A stretch of 64,000 nt of DNA from Martinezella lusitana (GCF_900094565.1 NZ_FMAF01000005.1:248001-312000), one strand, 5' to 3'. Shown: positions 47,028 to 57,214, counted from the stretch's first letter. Numbers and translations: made by a program. Notes: generated by a model not told the origin, from the letters alone.

Positions 47028-47328
47028 GGCATAAGAAGCCTGCTACTCATAAGCAACCTTATAATTACCGACACCTATAGTAAGCGCCCACGCGATACAA
47101 GAGGGTGGGCGATCAAGAAATAGGGATGGTCGAAGATGTCGCGGGGGTGTCGCAAAGATGTCGCACTCCCTTCGCGGGCCCGGCAAGAGACGATGAAAGT
47201 CGAGGTTCACCTGTCGATCGATGCCCAAAATCGAAAAGGCGCAGACGATTCGTCCGCGCCTTTTCGGCAGTTTCGCAAGCTGGATGGGCGCGTGGGGCCC
47301 GTCCTATCCGTCAGGGGTTCAGAATAGG
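47028..47328. other. 301-base gap with a bidirectional hairpin at 47233-47264
   Basis: Between marR and the DUF883-like gene there is no convincing coding sequence. It contains the candidate MarR operator near its left end. AAAAGGCGC/GCGCCTTTT (47233-47264) has an A-run before and a T-run after the stem and could stop transcripts from either side. Nothing else is clear. Confidence 0.5.
47040..47056. promoter_or_regulatory. Possible MarR operator CTGCT-N7-AGCAA
   Basis: Five-base arms with one mismatch lie just upstream of the marR start. The position and symmetry suit autoregulation of marR-emrAB. The short arms make this tentative. Confidence 0.3.
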
Positions 47329-47610
47329 CTAGCGGCGACTGAGAAGACCGATGAGGTAGCCGATGCCGGCTGCGGCAGCGACCATGAAAATCGGCTCCTC
47401 GCGAACTCTTTCGCGTAACTGCTCTGTGATCTCCTGGGCCTCCTCCGCGACGACGGACGTCGCTCCTTGCCCGACGGCAGCCAGGCTCTGCGACAGCCTC
47501 GATAAATCTTCGCGGAGAGCGGCGACCTGTGCCGCCAAATCTTCCACTGCCGTTTCAGTCTGCGCTCGTGCTGAAGAGGACTGGGCGGAAGCTGATTTCG
47601 TCTCTGCCAT
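47329..47610 (-). CDS. DUF883/ElaB-like tail-anchored protein
   Basis: This 93-residue protein has a coiled-coil middle (LAAQVAALREDLSRLSQSLA), an acidic stretch and a C-terminal hydrophobic anchor, PIFMVAAAAGIGYLIGLLS, ending RR. This is the layout of DUF883/ElaB/YqjD proteins, which tail-anchor to the inner membrane and can bind ribosomes in stationary phase. The function here is inferred from layout only. It is divergent from the PpiD-like gene. Confidence 0.8.
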   Translation of the reverse strand: MAETKSASAQSSSARAQTETAVEDLAAQVAALREDLSRLSQSLAAVGQGATSVVAEEAQEITEQLRERVREEPIFMVAAAAGIGYLIGLLSRR

Positions 47611-47791
47611 CGTGTGCTCCTTGTGTTTCTTTGTTGATTAAAACGTTACGGCTCGTCAAAGGTTCCGGCACCTTGGCGCCTCGTCGGGTGATTTCCCCTC
47701 TGGCTCTTCAATTCCGGTTCGGATTGTTCTAAGGAACTTCGATTGTTTCGCCTACGGGCGAAGACGTATTTATGACGAGGTTTGCTTTCCA

Positions 47792-49684
47792 ATGTTCGAC
47801 GTGCTGAGAAAAATCGCCCAGACCTGGCTTGCCAAGGGCTTGTTGCTTCTTCTGGCGGCAGCCTTCGGTGTATGGGGCGTCGAACGTTCGCTCATCACCG
47901 GCGGCAACAGTAATACCGTGGTGACCGTCGGCGACCAGCATATCGATACCAATGAATTCCGCCTCGCCTATCGCCGCCAGATTCAGGCCATCAGCCAGCA
48001 ATTGCGCATGCAGATCACGCCGGAACAGGCCCGCGCCTTCGGTATCGGACAGCAAACCGTGGCACAGCTCGTTGCCGGCGCTTCGCTCGATCAGCTTGCC
48101 GCCGATATGAGCCTCGGCCTTTCCCAGGACAAGCTCGCGCAGCTGATCGGCGACGATCCGGCCTTCAAGGCGCCGAACGGCGCTTTCGACCGGCAGAAAT
48201 TCGAGATGCTTCTGCGCAACAGCAACATCTCGCCCGACGACTACATCAAGGAGCGCAGCAAGGTTGCGGTCCGCGGCCAGATCGTCGAAGCGGTGTCGAA
48301 CGGCTTCGTCGCTCCGAAGGTTCTGGTCGATGCCGTCAAGCAGTATCACGACGAGCACCGCAGCATCGATTACCTGCTGCTCACCAACGCCAACATCGAC
48401 CCCGTCAAGGCACCGGCCGACGACGTGTTGTCCAAATGGTTCGAGGGTGTGAAGTCGAAGTACCGCGCTCCCGAATATCGGAAGTTCGCCTATGTGAAAT
48501 TGCAGGCAGAGGATCTCGCCGATGCGGCGAGTGTGTCGGACGACGAGGTGCGCGCCGAGTTCGACAAGCGCAAGGACAGCTACACGACGCCGGCAACGCG
48601 CACGATCGAACAGCTGACCTTCGCCAACAAGGATCTGGCCACTGCGGCCGCCGACGCGCTGAAGACCGGCACGACCTTCGATCAGCTGGTTTCCGATCAG
48701 GGCAAGAAGCCTTCCGACGTGCTGCTCGGCACGTTCACGAAGGATCAGGTTCCGGACAAGACGATTGCCGAAGCCGCCTTCGCCGTCGCCAAGGATGGCG
48801 GCACGACGCCCGTCGTCGACGGTTCGTTCGGCCCGGTCATTCTGCGTGTCACCAACGTGAAGGCCGAAACGGCGAAGAACTTCGACGACGTCAAGGAAGA
48901 CATCCGCAAGCAGATTGCGCTCAGCAATGCCGCCAATGAAATCACCAGCGTCCATGACAAGTTCGAGGATCTGCGCGGATCCGGCGTCTCGCTGCAGGAG
49001 GCTGCAACGCAGCTGAAGCTGAAGACGGTCGCGATCGATTCGATCGATGCGACCGGCCTCGATCAGTCCGGCAACGAGGTCAAGGATCTGCCGGCAAAAC
49101 AGCAACTGCTCTCCGAGGTCTTCAAGGCCGACCAGGGCGGCAATCCCGCGCCGCTGACGGTCGGCAACGACGGCTATGTCTGGTACGACATACTTGGCAT
49201 CACACCCGATCACGATCGTTCGCTCGCCGACGTCCGGGAAAAGGCCGTTGCCGACTGGACTGCCGCGCAGCAGAAGATCGCGCTTGCCGCCAAGGCAACC
49301 GAGCTGAAGCAGGAGGTGCAGAAGGGCAAGTCGCTTGCCGATATCGCTGCACCGCTCGGCATCGCCGTGGAAAGCAAGGCCAACATCATGCGCTCGACGG
49401 ATGATCCGGTTCTCGGCCGTGGCGGCATCGCCGCCGCCTTCTCCGGCCCTGTCGATACGGCCGCCAGTGCCGTCGGCGCAGATGACGCGACGCAGATCCT
49501 GCTCAAGGTCACCGATGTCAACGACAACCCGACGACCGATGCCCTGAGCAATGACGATCAGCAGATCGCTCAGATCGCCAATGCCGCCGGCGACGACATC
49601 CTCGACCAGATGGTCAGCCAGTTGCAGTCCAAATACGCGGTCACGGTCAATCAGAGCCTCGCCGAGCAGGCGATGTCCCGCTAG
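47792..49684 (+). CDS. PpiD-like membrane-anchored periplasmic chaperone/isomerase
   Basis: This 630-residue protein has a short cytoplasmic start (MFDVLRKIAQTWLAKG), one span (LLLLLAAAFGVWGV), a SurA-N-like region (TNEFRLAYRRQIQAISQQL, residues about 50-170) and a parvulin-type domain around residues 240-370. This is the PpiD layout for helping outer-membrane and periplasmic proteins fold. The gene precedes trpD by 25 bases, and a shared transcript is possible although functionally unrelated. Confidence 0.9.
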   Translation: MFDVLRKIAQTWLAKGLLLLLAAAFGVWGVERSLITGGNSNTVVTVGDQHIDTNEFRLAYRRQIQAISQQLRMQITPEQARAFGIGQQTVAQLVAGASLDQLAADMSLGLSQDKLAQLIGDDPAFKAPNGAFDRQKFEMLLRNSNISPDDYIKERSKVAVRGQIVEAVSNGFVAPKVLVDAVKQYHDEHRSIDYLLLTNANIDPVKAPADDVLSKWFEGVKSKYRAPEYRKFAYVKLQAEDLADAASVSDDEVRAEFDKRKDSYTTPATRTIEQLTFANKDLATAAADALKTGTTFDQLVSDQGKKPSDVLLGTFTKDQVPDKTIAEAAFAVAKDGGTTPVVDGSFGPVILRVTNVKAETAKNFDDVKEDIRKQIALSNAANEITSVHDKFEDLRGSGVSLQEAATQLKLKTVAIDSIDATGLDQSGNEVKDLPAKQQLLSEVFKADQGGNPAPLTVGNDGYVWYDILGITPDHDRSLADVREKAVADWTAAQQKIALAAKATELKQEVQKGKSLADIAAPLGIAVESKANIMRSTDDPVLGRGGIAAAFSGPVDTAASAVGADDATQILLKVTDVNDNPTTDALSNDDQQIAQIANAAGDDILDQMVSQLQSKYAVTVNQSLAEQAMSR

Positions 49685-49709
49685 GCCCGGTCGGGAGGAT
49701 GGATAACCA

Positions 49710-50726
49710 ATGGCCGAACTGAAACCTTTCCTCGCCAAGGTCGCCAATCGTGAGGCGCTGACACGAGACGAAGCCCGGCAGGCATTCGAGATTCTGATGT
49801 CGGGCGAAGCGACACCGTCGCAGATCGGCGCTTTCCTGATGGCGCTGCGTGTCCGCGGCGAAACGGTCGACGAGATCGTCGGCGCCGTCACGACGATGCG
49901 CGCCAAGATGCTCTCGGTGGAAGCGCCAGCTGACGCCATCGATATCGTCGGCACGGGCGGCGATGGCGTTGGCACCTACAACATCTCGACGCTGGCGGCA
50001 TTCATCGTCGCCGGCGCAGGCGTGCCGGTGGCAAAGCACGGCAACCGTGCGCAGAGCTCCAAGGCTGGCACGGCCGACACGCAGTCGGTGCTTGGCATCA
50101 AGCTCGATATCGGTCCCGAGGTGATTGCCCGCTGCATTCGCGAAGCCGGCATCGGCTTCATGTTCGCGCAATTGCACCATTCGTCGATGCGTCATGTCGG
50201 CCCGTCCCGCGTCGAGTTGGGCACGCGCACGATCTTTAACCTGTTGGGCCCGTTGTCGAACCCGGCCGGTGCGCGCCGTCAGCTGCTCGGCGTCTTCGCG
50301 CCGCAATGGGTCGTACCGCTTGCCGAGGTGCTGAGGGACCTGAATGCCGAAAGCGTTTGGGTCGTGCACGGCAATGGCTTGGACGAGATCACCACGACCG
50401 GCACGACCGCGGTCGCGGCACTTGAAGACGGCAAGATCCGTACCTTCGAGCTGACGCCGGCCGATTTCGGTCTGGCGCATGCCAATCTTGCCGACCTCAA
50501 GGGCGGCGATGGCATCGCCAACGCTGCAGCGCTCCGAGATGTGCTCAGCGGTGCGAAAAACGCCTATCGCGACATTGCTCTTGCCAATGCAGCCGCATCG
50601 CTTGTCATTGCCGGCAAGGCGGAAACGCTTCATGATGGCATGAAGCTCGCAGCCCAGTCGCTCGACAGCGGCGCGACCGCGGCGGCGCTGGACAAGCTGA
50701 TCGCCGTCTCCAACGAGGAAGAATAG
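49710..50726 (+). CDS. trpD: Anthranilate phosphoribosyltransferase
   Basis: It joins anthranilate to PRPP, the second tryptophan pathway step. The 338-residue product starts [17 protein letters not shown]. The PRPP-binding loop is [14 protein letters not shown] near residue 80, and [12 protein letters not shown] carries the anthranilate and metal contacts. [20 protein letters not shown] is the conserved central block. It is followed 12 bases later by trpC, and RBS GGAGGAT precedes the start. Confidence 0.97.
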   Translation: MAELKPFLAKVANREALTRDEARQAFEILMSGEATPSQIGAFLMALRVRGETVDEIVGAVTTMRAKMLSVEAPADAIDIVGTGGDGVGTYNISTLAAFIVAGAGVPVAKHGNRAQSSKAGTADTQSVLGIKLDIGPEVIARCIREAGIGFMFAQLHHSSMRHVGPSRVELGTRTIFNLLGPLSNPAGARRQLLGVFAPQWVVPLAEVLRDLNAESVWVVHGNGLDEITTTGTTAVAALEDGKIRTFELTPADFGLAHANLADLKGGDGIANAAALRDVLSGAKNAYRDIALANAAASLVIAGKAETLHDGMKLAAQSLDSGATAAALDKLIAVSNEEE

Positions 50727-50738
50727 GTTCAGGACGTC

Positions 50739-51554
50739 ATGACCGATATCCTTCAGAAGATCGAAGCCTACAAGCGCGAGGAAATCGCCGCGGCCAAGGC
50801 TAAGGTTCCCCTTGCCGATCTCAAGGCTATGCAGGCAGGTCAGTCCGCGCCGCGCGGCTTCCACAAGGCACTTCTCGCCAAACAGAGCGCAGGCGTTTTT
50901 GGTCTGATTGCCGAAATCAAGAAGGCAAGCCCGTCGAAAGGACTGATCCGCCCAGACTTCGAGCCGCCTGCCCTCGCCAAGGCCTATGAGGCGGGTGGTG
51001 CTGCCTGCCTCTCGGTACTGACGGATACGCCGAGCTTCCAGGGCGCTCCCGAATTCCTGACGGCTGCGCGCGCCGCCTGCTCCTTGCCGGCACTGCGCAA
51101 GGATTTCATGTTCGATACCTATCAGGTGCAGGAAGCCCGCGCCTGGGGCGCCGACTGCATCCTGCTGATCATGGCCTCGCTCTCCGACGACGACGCGCAG
51201 CGATTGCAGGACGAAGCTTTCGGCCTTGGCATGGACGTGCTTGTCGAGGTTCATGATGCCGAAGAGATGGAACGGGCGCTGAAGCTGTCTTCGCCGCTGA
51301 TCGGCATCAACAACCGCAATCTGCGTACCTTCGAGGTCAGCCTCACGGTCAGCGAAGCGTTGTCGGCCATGGTGCCGGAGGGTCGCCTGTTGGTTGGCGA
51401 GAGCGGTGTCTTCACCCATGCCGATTGCAAGCGCCTCGAAGCCGTCGGTATCACCACCTTCCTCGTCGGCGAAAGCCTGATGCGCAAGGACGATGTCACG
51501 GCGGCGACGCGACTGCTGCTGAACGGCGAGACCAGCGTTCTGGCGGCCGAGTAA
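50739..51554 (+). CDS. trpC: Indole-3-glycerol-phosphate synthase
   Basis: This TIM-barrel enzyme of 271 residues forms indole-3-glycerol phosphate. The features are [20 protein letters not shown], the catalytic lysine in [30 protein letters not shown], the [12 protein letters not shown] block near residue 187 and [13 protein letters not shown]. It is stand-alone and not fused to TrpF. moaC begins one base after the stop, so the tryptophan and molybdenum cofactor genes share one transcript. Confidence 0.97.
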   Translation: MTDILQKIEAYKREEIAAAKAKVPLADLKAMQAGQSAPRGFHKALLAKQSAGVFGLIAEIKKASPSKGLIRPDFEPPALAKAYEAGGAACLSVLTDTPSFQGAPEFLTAARAACSLPALRKDFMFDTYQVQEARAWGADCILLIMASLSDDDAQRLQDEAFGLGMDVLVEVHDAEEMERALKLSSPLIGINNRNLRTFEVSLTVSEALSAMVPEGRLLVGESGVFTHADCKRLEAVGITTFLVGESLMRKDDVTAATRLLLNGETSVLAAE

Positions 51555-51555
51555 A

Positions 51556-52050
51556 ATGAGCACCGAGAAAACGGGCCTCACCCATATCGACGCCTCGGGC
51601 GAAGCGCATATGGTCGATGTTGGCGACAAGGCCGAAACGGCGCGCAGCGCCACCGCTGGCGGTTATGTCAGGATGAAGCCGGAGACGTTGGCGCTGATCC
51701 GCGATGGCAACGCCAAGAAGGGCGATGTCATCGGTACGGCGCGGCTCGCCGGCATCATGGCAGCCAAGCAGACGTCCAATCTCATTCCGCTGTGTCATCC
51801 GCTGATGCTGACGAAGGTGGCGGTCGATATCGCCGAGGACGCCGCCCTGCCCGGCCTGCGCGTCACCGCGACGGCAAAGCTCACTGGCCGCACCGGCGTC
51901 GAGATGGAGGCGCTGACGGCGGTCTCCGTCGCTTGCCTGACGATCTACGATATGGCCAAGGCCGCCGACCGAAGCATGGAAATCGGCGGCATAATGCTAT
52001 TGGAAAAATCCGGCGGCAAATCGGGGGATTTCCGCCATCCGGGGGCCTGA
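51556..52050 (+). CDS. moaC: Cyclic pyranopterin monophosphate synthase
   Basis: MoaC acts with MoaA to make cyclic pyranopterin monophosphate, the first molybdenum-cofactor step. The 164-residue length is normal. The signatures are [17 protein letters not shown] near residue 77 and the C-terminal TVGxEM-like [19 protein letters not shown] with [10 protein letters not shown]. It is sandwiched between trpC and moeA with one- and three-base gaps. Confidence 0.97.
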   Translation: MSTEKTGLTHIDASGEAHMVDVGDKAETARSATAGGYVRMKPETLALIRDGNAKKGDVIGTARLAGIMAAKQTSNLIPLCHPLMLTKVAVDIAEDAALPGLRVTATAKLTGRTGVEMEALTAVSVACLTIYDMAKAADRSMEIGGIMLLEKSGGKSGDFRHPGA

Positions 52051-52053
52051 CGC

Positions 52054-53280
52054 ATGAGCCTGTTACCCGTTGCCGAAGCACAAGCGCGCCTGCTGAACAG
52101 TGCGACGCCGCTTCATCGTTTCGAAAGCGTTCCGCTCGATATGGCGGACGGTAGGGTGTTGGCCAGGGATCTGGCAGCGCGCCTGACGCAGCCGCCCTTC
52201 GATGCCTCTGCTATGGATGGCTATGCCCTCCGTTTCGAGGACGCGGCAACGCCCGGCTCGGAACTGCAGATCATCGGCGCTTCTGCCGCTGGCCATGCCT
52301 TCGAAGGAACAGTCGGCAAGGGCGAGACTGTACGCATCTTCACCGGCGCGCCGGTACCGGCGGGAGCAGATTCGGTGCTCCTGCAGGAGGATGCGGGACG
52401 CCTGGAAGGCGATCGCATTCGCACCACCTATCCAATCCGCCAGGGGCAGCATATACGCCCGCGTGGCCAGGATTTCCTCGAGGGTGAGGTCGTGCTGTCC
52501 GCCGGCACCGTGATGGATTTCTCCCGGCTTACCGTTGCCGCCGCCATGAATCATCCGGCGCTGGATGTCTATCGCCGGCCTCTGGTTGCAATCCTTGCGA
52601 CCGGCGATGAGCTGGTATTGCCGGGTAGTGAACCGGGTGCTTCGCAGATCGTTGCGTCGAACACGTTCGGCATTGCGGCGCTGGCACGCAATGCCGGCGC
52701 CCATGTGCTGGATCTCGGCATTGTTCCTGACGATAGCGATGAAATCACCGCCGCGATCGGCCGCGCGCGGGTCGCGAAGGCCGATATCATCGTCACGCTC
52801 GGCGGCGCCTCTGTCGGCGATCATGACCTCGTGCAAGCGACCATGATTGCCGCCGGCATGCAGCTCGATTTCTGGCGCATTGCCATGCGCCCCGGCAAAC
52901 CTCTGATGGTCGGCAGTCTCGGCGAAACCCATGTCCTCGGTCTGCCGGGCAATCCCGTCTCCAGCCTGGTTTGCGGGTTGCTGTTTCTCGAACCCTTGAT
53001 CCGCAAGCTCGCGTCCTTGCCGCCGGTGAAGCGCGACGGCGTCGCGAAGGCGGCCGTCCCCTTTGCGGCGAACGATCAGCGCCAGGATTATATGCGCGCA
53101 ACCCTGACGAAGACTGCCGACGGCGGCTGGCTCGTCGAGCCTTTCTCCAGGCAGGATTCTTCGATGATGAAGGTCTTTTCGCGCGCCGATTGCCTTGTCG
53201 TTCGCCCGCCGCATGCGCCGGAACTTGCCGTCGGCTCGCCCTGCCCAGTCATAGTACTACGGCCGGACCTGCTAGGTTGA
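52054..53280 (+). CDS. moeA: Molybdopterin molybdenumtransferase
   Basis: MoeA inserts molybdate into adenylylated molybdopterin. The 408-residue protein starts MSLLPVAEAQARLLNSATPL. The substrate-binding motif is PPFDASAMDGYAL near residue 50; ILATGDELVLPGS and ITLGGASVGDHDLVQA-like TLGGASVGDHDLVQA are the MoCF motifs near residues 185 and 250. It begins three bases after moaC and is the end of the trpDC-moaC-moeA run; the next gene is convergent. Confidence 0.96.
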   Translation: MSLLPVAEAQARLLNSATPLHRFESVPLDMADGRVLARDLAARLTQPPFDASAMDGYALRFEDAATPGSELQIIGASAAGHAFEGTVGKGETVRIFTGAPVPAGADSVLLQEDAGRLEGDRIRTTYPIRQGQHIRPRGQDFLEGEVVLSAGTVMDFSRLTVAAAMNHPALDVYRRPLVAILATGDELVLPGSEPGASQIVASNTFGIAALARNAGAHVLDLGIVPDDSDEITAAIGRARVAKADIIVTLGGASVGDHDLVQATMIAAGMQLDFWRIAMRPGKPLMVGSLGETHVLGLPGNPVSSLVCGLLFLEPLIRKLASLPPVKRDGVAKAAVPFAANDQRQDYMRATLTKTADGGWLVEPFSRQDSSMMKVFSRADCLVVRPPHAPELAVGSPCPVIVLRPDLLG

Positions 53281-53342
53281 GCCAGGCAAGGAAAAGCCGT
53301 GAGGCTTGACCCACCCGGCTCATATTTCAGTAAACCCGTAGA

Positions 53343-54368
53343 TTACTTGCCAGGCTTCTCATGATGACCGCCGAAGCCGGCGCGCATCGCGGACAGAACC
53401 TTGTTGGCGTAATCATCATTGCCGCGCGAGGCGAAGCGGCCGTAGAGGGCGGCGCTGAGCACCGGCGTCGGCACACCTTCGTCGATCGCGGCCGAAATCG
53501 TCCAGCGGCCTTCGCCTGAGTCCGAAACGCGGCCGGCATATTGCGACAAGGCGGCGTCGCCATGCAGCGCGTCGGCGGTGAGGTCGAGCAGCCAGGATGT
53601 GATCACGCTGCCGCGACGCCAGACTTCGCTGATTTCGGCGATATCGAGATCGTACTGATAATATTGCGGATGGGCGATCGGCGCGGTTTCCGCGTCCTTC
53701 TCGGCGTCCAGCTTGCCGACATTGGCGTGGCGCAATACGTTCAGGCCTTCGGCATAGGCAGCCATCAGGCCGTATTCGATGCCGTTATGGACCATCTTGA
53801 CGAAGTGGCCGGCGCCGGACGGGCCGCAATGCAGATAGCCCTGCTCCGCAGTGCTGTTCCTGGAGGCTTCCTCGGAGCGCTGCTTCGAGGGAAGGACGTC
53901 GCCGACACCCGGCGCAAGGGTCGCGAAGATCGGCGAGAGGTGTTCGACCGTTTCCTTCTCGCCGCCGATCATCAGGCAATAGCCGCGCTGCAGGCCGAAA
54001 ACGCCGCCGCTCGTGCCAACGTCGGCATAATGAATGCCCTTGGACTTCAGCTCCTCGGCGCGGCGAATGTCGTCATGATAATAGGAGTTGCCGCCGTCAA
54101 TGACGATGTCGCCTTCCTCAAGCAGTGGTACGATTGCCGCCAGCTCCTGATCGACGATCGCAGCCGGCAGCATCAGCCAAACGACGCGCGGCTTGGCGAG
54201 CTTCGATACGAAATCTTCGAGCGACTTGCTGCCGGTGGCGCCAAGCTGCTCGAGCGCCGCGATGCTTTCCGCACGCGCATCGAAAACAACCGCGCTGTGG
54301 CCGCCCTTCATCAGGCGCTGCACCATGTTGTTGCCCATGCGGCCAAGGCCAATCATTCCGATTTGCAT
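53343..54368 (-). CDS. 6-phosphogluconate dehydrogenase, short NAD-type
   Basis: This 341-residue member of the short 6PGDH group (about 300-340 residues against 470 in E. coli Gnd) begins MQIGMIGLGRMGNNMVQRL with the Rossmann motif. The catalytic Lys and His are in GHFVKMVHNGIEYGLMAAYA near residue 195, and GNSYYHDDIRRA binds substrate. The short form usually prefers NAD+. It is oxidative pentose-phosphate or gluconate metabolism, by family. It is convergent with moeA. Confidence 0.93.
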   Translation of the reverse strand: MQIGMIGLGRMGNNMVQRLMKGGHSAVVFDARAESIAALEQLGATGSKSLEDFVSKLAKPRVVWLMLPAAIVDQELAAIVPLLEEGDIVIDGGNSYYHDDIRRAEELKSKGIHYADVGTSGGVFGLQRGYCLMIGGEKETVEHLSPIFATLAPGVGDVLPSKQRSEEASRNSTAEQGYLHCGPSGAGHFVKMVHNGIEYGLMAAYAEGLNVLRHANVGKLDAEKDAETAPIAHPQYYQYDLDIAEISEVWRRGSVITSWLLDLTADALHGDAALSQYAGRVSDSGEGRWTISAAIDEGVPTPVLSAALYGRFASRGNDDYANKVLSAMRAGFGGHHEKPGK

Positions 54369-54639
54369 ATGTCAGTCTCCTAGGACGGTTTTAATCGTTT
54401 TGAATACTCAATAGAGACATTTCGCAGGATTTTCCAATGAACAAATGACGGGCGAGCTATGCGTGGGCCAGACAGCGGAGAAAATTTACTGCCCTCACGC
54501 ATCTGTGATCGCGCTTTGCCGTCTCCGATGAAAGCTGTATTTTGCGCTCCGGCCCCTATTGATAAGTTCAGCGGCGTTCCGGGGTTCTTTGCTTAATTCT
54601 CTGTAGGTGGCGCTCACCGTGAAGCGTCAAAGGAGGCAT

Positions 54640-55641
54640 ATGGCTGCGTCTCTGAAATTGCCGTTGGTTCCGGCTGCATTCTTCGGCATGGTTTTGGGCC
54701 TTTCCGGGCTTGCCAATGCCTGGCGCGTCGGGGCACGCATCTGGCAGTTGCCGGCCGTGATCGGCGAGGTGCTGACCTTTGTCACTGTCGCCGTCTGGTT
54801 GGTGCTGATCGTGCTCTACCTGTTGAAATGGATGGTGGCCCGCGAGGAAGCCTTCAAGGAGGTGGCGCATCCCGTCCAATGCTGCTTCATCGGTCTGGTC
54901 GGGGTGGCGACCATGCTCGTCGCCGCAGGGTTATTGCCCTATTCACGCATCGGCGCCGAAACCATCTTCCTAATCGGAGCAGCCTATACCCTTGCCTTCT
55001 CGGTCTGGCGAACCGGCGGCCTGTGGCAAGGCGAGCGCGATATCGCGACAACGACCGCAGTGCTTTATCTGCCGAGCGTGGCCGGAAGCTTCGTTACCGC
55101 CATCGTCGGCGCCGCCCTCGGCTTTCCCGAATGGGCTAAGCTTTTCTTCGGCGCTGGCTTCTTTGCCTGGCTCGCGATCGAATCCGCCCTGCTGCATCGT
55201 CTGTTGACTGGACCGGCACTGCCCCTGCCGTTGCGGCCGACGCTCGGGATCCAGTTGGCGCCGCCGGCGGTCGGTGCGCTCGCCTATATCGGCGTTATAC
55301 AGGGGCCGACCGATATTCTTGTGCACGCGATGATCGGCTACGGTCTGCTGCAGGCTCTGATCATGATTCGCCTGCTGCCGTGGATCACGAAGGAAGCCTT
55401 CAGCCCGGCATATTGGGCCTTTTCCTTCGGTGCCACCGCGCTCGCGACCGCTCCGATGCGGTTGATCGAGCGCGGAGATACAGGTCCTGTCGCACAGCTC
55501 GCCCCGATCCTCTTCATCGCGGCCAACATCGTCGTCGGTATCGTCGCCGTGGCAACGATCCGGCTGATCGTCAGCCGCAAGCTGGTTATCGGCTGGACGG
55601 ATCTCCCACCTCGCGATGCCGGCGCCATCGGCCAGGGTTGA
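54640..55641 (+). CDS. TehA/SLAC1-family transporter
   Basis: The start ATG 54640 is fixed by AAAGGAGG four bases upstream; 333 residues. About ten hydrophobic spans are visible. The family includes the TehA anion channel homologue and plant SLAC1, which pass chloride, nitrate or malate; tellurite resistance by TehA is secondary. LPLVPAAFFGMVLGLSGLAN is the first span, and PPAVGALAYIGVIQG lies in the middle. The substrate here is unknown. It is followed 31 bases later by a VOC protein. Confidence 0.88.
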   Translation: MAASLKLPLVPAAFFGMVLGLSGLANAWRVGARIWQLPAVIGEVLTFVTVAVWLVLIVLYLLKWMVAREEAFKEVAHPVQCCFIGLVGVATMLVAAGLLPYSRIGAETIFLIGAAYTLAFSVWRTGGLWQGERDIATTTAVLYLPSVAGSFVTAIVGAALGFPEWAKLFFGAGFFAWLAIESALLHRLLTGPALPLPLRPTLGIQLAPPAVGALAYIGVIQGPTDILVHAMIGYGLLQALIMIRLLPWITKEAFSPAYWAFSFGATALATAPMRLIERGDTGPVAQLAPILFIAANIVVGIVAVATIRLIVSRKLVIGWTDLPPRDAGAIGQG

Positions 55642-55672
55642 TGATGTCTGTGTCTGCCAATCAGGAGCTAAT

Positions 55673-56044
55673 ATGCTGGACCACGTGACGATCGGTGTCC
55701 TTGATCTAGAACGATCCAGGATGTTCTACGATGCGATATTGCACCCTCTTGGCATCGAGCGCCTTTATGCCGAAGGCGAGACCTTTGCGGGCTATGGAAT
55801 CAGACCAAAGGCATTCTTCTGGATCGGCCAGCGCGCTACACCACAGACCGGCGCACATGTCGCCTTTGCCGCCCAAAGCAGGGAAATCGTCGATAGGTTC
55901 CACCAAGCCGCGCTTGTCGCCGGCGGCGTGGATAACGGAGTGCCGGGTGTCCGCGCTCACTATCATCCCAATTACTACGGGGCTTTCATCCTCGATCCGG
56001 ACGGCCATAATATCGAAGCGGTTTGTCACCTGGCGGTGAGTTAA
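55673..56044 (+). CDS. VOC (glyoxalase/dioxygenase superfamily) protein
   Basis: This 123-residue protein starts at ATG 55673 with CAGGAG upstream (MLDHVTIGVLDLERSRMFYD). A metal-binding pattern is apparent: His near the start, HVAFAA with another His, and Glu in GHNIEAVCHLAV at the C-terminus. The substrate is unknown; fosfomycin- or glyoxal-type functions cannot be assigned. It is convergent with the HTH-citrate synthase gene. Confidence 0.88.
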   Translation: MLDHVTIGVLDLERSRMFYDAILHPLGIERLYAEGETFAGYGIRPKAFFWIGQRATPQTGAHVAFAAQSREIVDRFHQAALVAGGVDNGVPGVRAHYHPNYYGAFILDPDGHNIEAVCHLAVS

Positions 56045-56068
56045 GCGTCGTGGCCTCCATGCGGCGCG

Positions 56069-57205
56069 CTATTGCACCGGCGGCCCGACATAGCGCGCAC
56101 GCGGCCGAATGAGCCGCCCGCTCGTCGCCTGCTCCATCGCATGTGCCAGCCAGCCCACGGCGCGGGCGAGCGCGAAGATGATCAATGGCGCATCCTGTGG
56201 CAGATGATAGGCGTGGACCATCGCCGTCAGGGCAAAGTCAACATTGACGCGTTCGCCGACCAGCTGCTCGCCGACATCGCGAACCCTGGCAAACAAGGGC
56301 GGCAGCGTGAAGCAATGAAGCAGTGCTTCGGCGCGGGCATCGACATCCGGATAGAGCGGATGACCGAAAGCCGGCAAAGGCCGCCCTTCAGACAGGTAGC
56401 TGCGCACCGCCTCCTCCGCACCGATCGCAGCCGCTCGGGCGATCAGCGAGCGCACGCTCTGCCAGGCACCGCCATGCAGCGGACCGGTCAGCGTCGACAG
56501 GCCGGACAAGGTGGCGGCGGATAATGTCGCGCCGGCGGAAGCGGTGATTCGCGCCGTGAAGGTCGAGGCATTCAACTCATGGTCCGCAAGCAGCACGAAA
56601 CAGCGGCGTATGAGATCCGCTGCGTCGGGACGATCCCAAGCAACGGCCAGACGTTGATGCAGAGGCAGGCCCGACGCGCCCGGTGCCAGGGCCTGGGCGA
56701 CAGTGCTGAAGACACTCTCGGCCTCGCGCTGCAACGCCGGTAGCGAGCGCCCGAGCGATGGCAGGTCGCTTGTCGCGCGTTCGGCCAGCGCCGAGAATGC
56801 GGCATTCAGGGACGGAGGCCTGCGTTGGGTCTCACCCTCCTCCAGCCGCAATGGACGTTTCATGTCCCAGAGCAGCAGCGCGATCTCTTCAAGGGCCGCG
56901 CTCTCGGCAAGTATCGTTGCATCCTGCCCGCGATAGAAAAGCCGCCCGCTCGAAACCGTCGACAGCGCCGAAGGCAATACCGGATCACCCCACTGGATGG
57001 CCTCGGCGGCGAGCGCCTCGGTCTTGCGCCGGCCGGCATGGCGAGTTGCCAGCCGCTTCACATCGTCAGCGAAATAGAGGCTGCGTCGCGTATCCGCCGG
57101 GTCCGGCTTCGCACGAATGCGGCCGCGACTGACATTGGCGTAAAGCGTCTGTGATTTCGTTCCCAGCAGGTGCAGCGCCTGCTCCGCCGTCAACCAGCTC
57201 ATCAT
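56069..57205 (-). CDS. Citrate-synthase homologue with N-terminal DNA-binding domain
   Basis: The 378-residue protein is a fusion. Residues 1-60 look like a MerR/excisionase-type HTH (WLTAEQALHLLGTKSQTLYA, then ADDVKRLATRHAGRR). Residues 70-378 are a citrate-synthase fold with the active-site histidines in TGPLHGGAWQS and PAFGHPLYPDVDARAEAL and the aspartate in NVDFALTAM. It is divergent from another citrate-synthase gene with two dyads in the 82-base gap. A DNA-binding role controlling the pair is suggested but unproven. It may itself be inactive or a subunit. Confidence 0.88.
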   Translation of the reverse strand: MMSWLTAEQALHLLGTKSQTLYANVSRGRIRAKPDPADTRRSLYFADDVKRLATRHAGRRKTEALAAEAIQWGDPVLPSALSTVSSGRLFYRGQDATILAESAALEEIALLLWDMKRPLRLEEGETQRRPPSLNAAFSALAERATSDLPSLGRSLPALQREAESVFSTVAQALAPGASGLPLHQRLAVAWDRPDAADLIRRCFVLLADHELNASTFTARITASAGATLSAATLSGLSTLTGPLHGGAWQSVRSLIARAAAIGAEEAVRSYLSEGRPLPAFGHPLYPDVDARAEALLHCFTLPPLFARVRDVGEQLVGERVNVDFALTAMVHAYHLPQDAPLIIFALARAVGWLAHAMEQATSGRLIRPRARYVGPPVQ

Positions 57206-57214
57206 TCCCTCATA

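Noticed and set aside
47043..47228. 61-codon minus-strand frame in the marR-DUF883 gap
   Set aside because: No ribosome binding site, no similarity, and it overlaps the marR promoter region.
47729..49975. 748-codon frame antisense to the PpiD-like gene
   Set aside because: No motif, and the sense gene has clear domains, start and context.
49647..51653. 668-codon frame antisense to trpD and trpC
   Set aside because: Same explanation; the trp enzymes are unambiguous.
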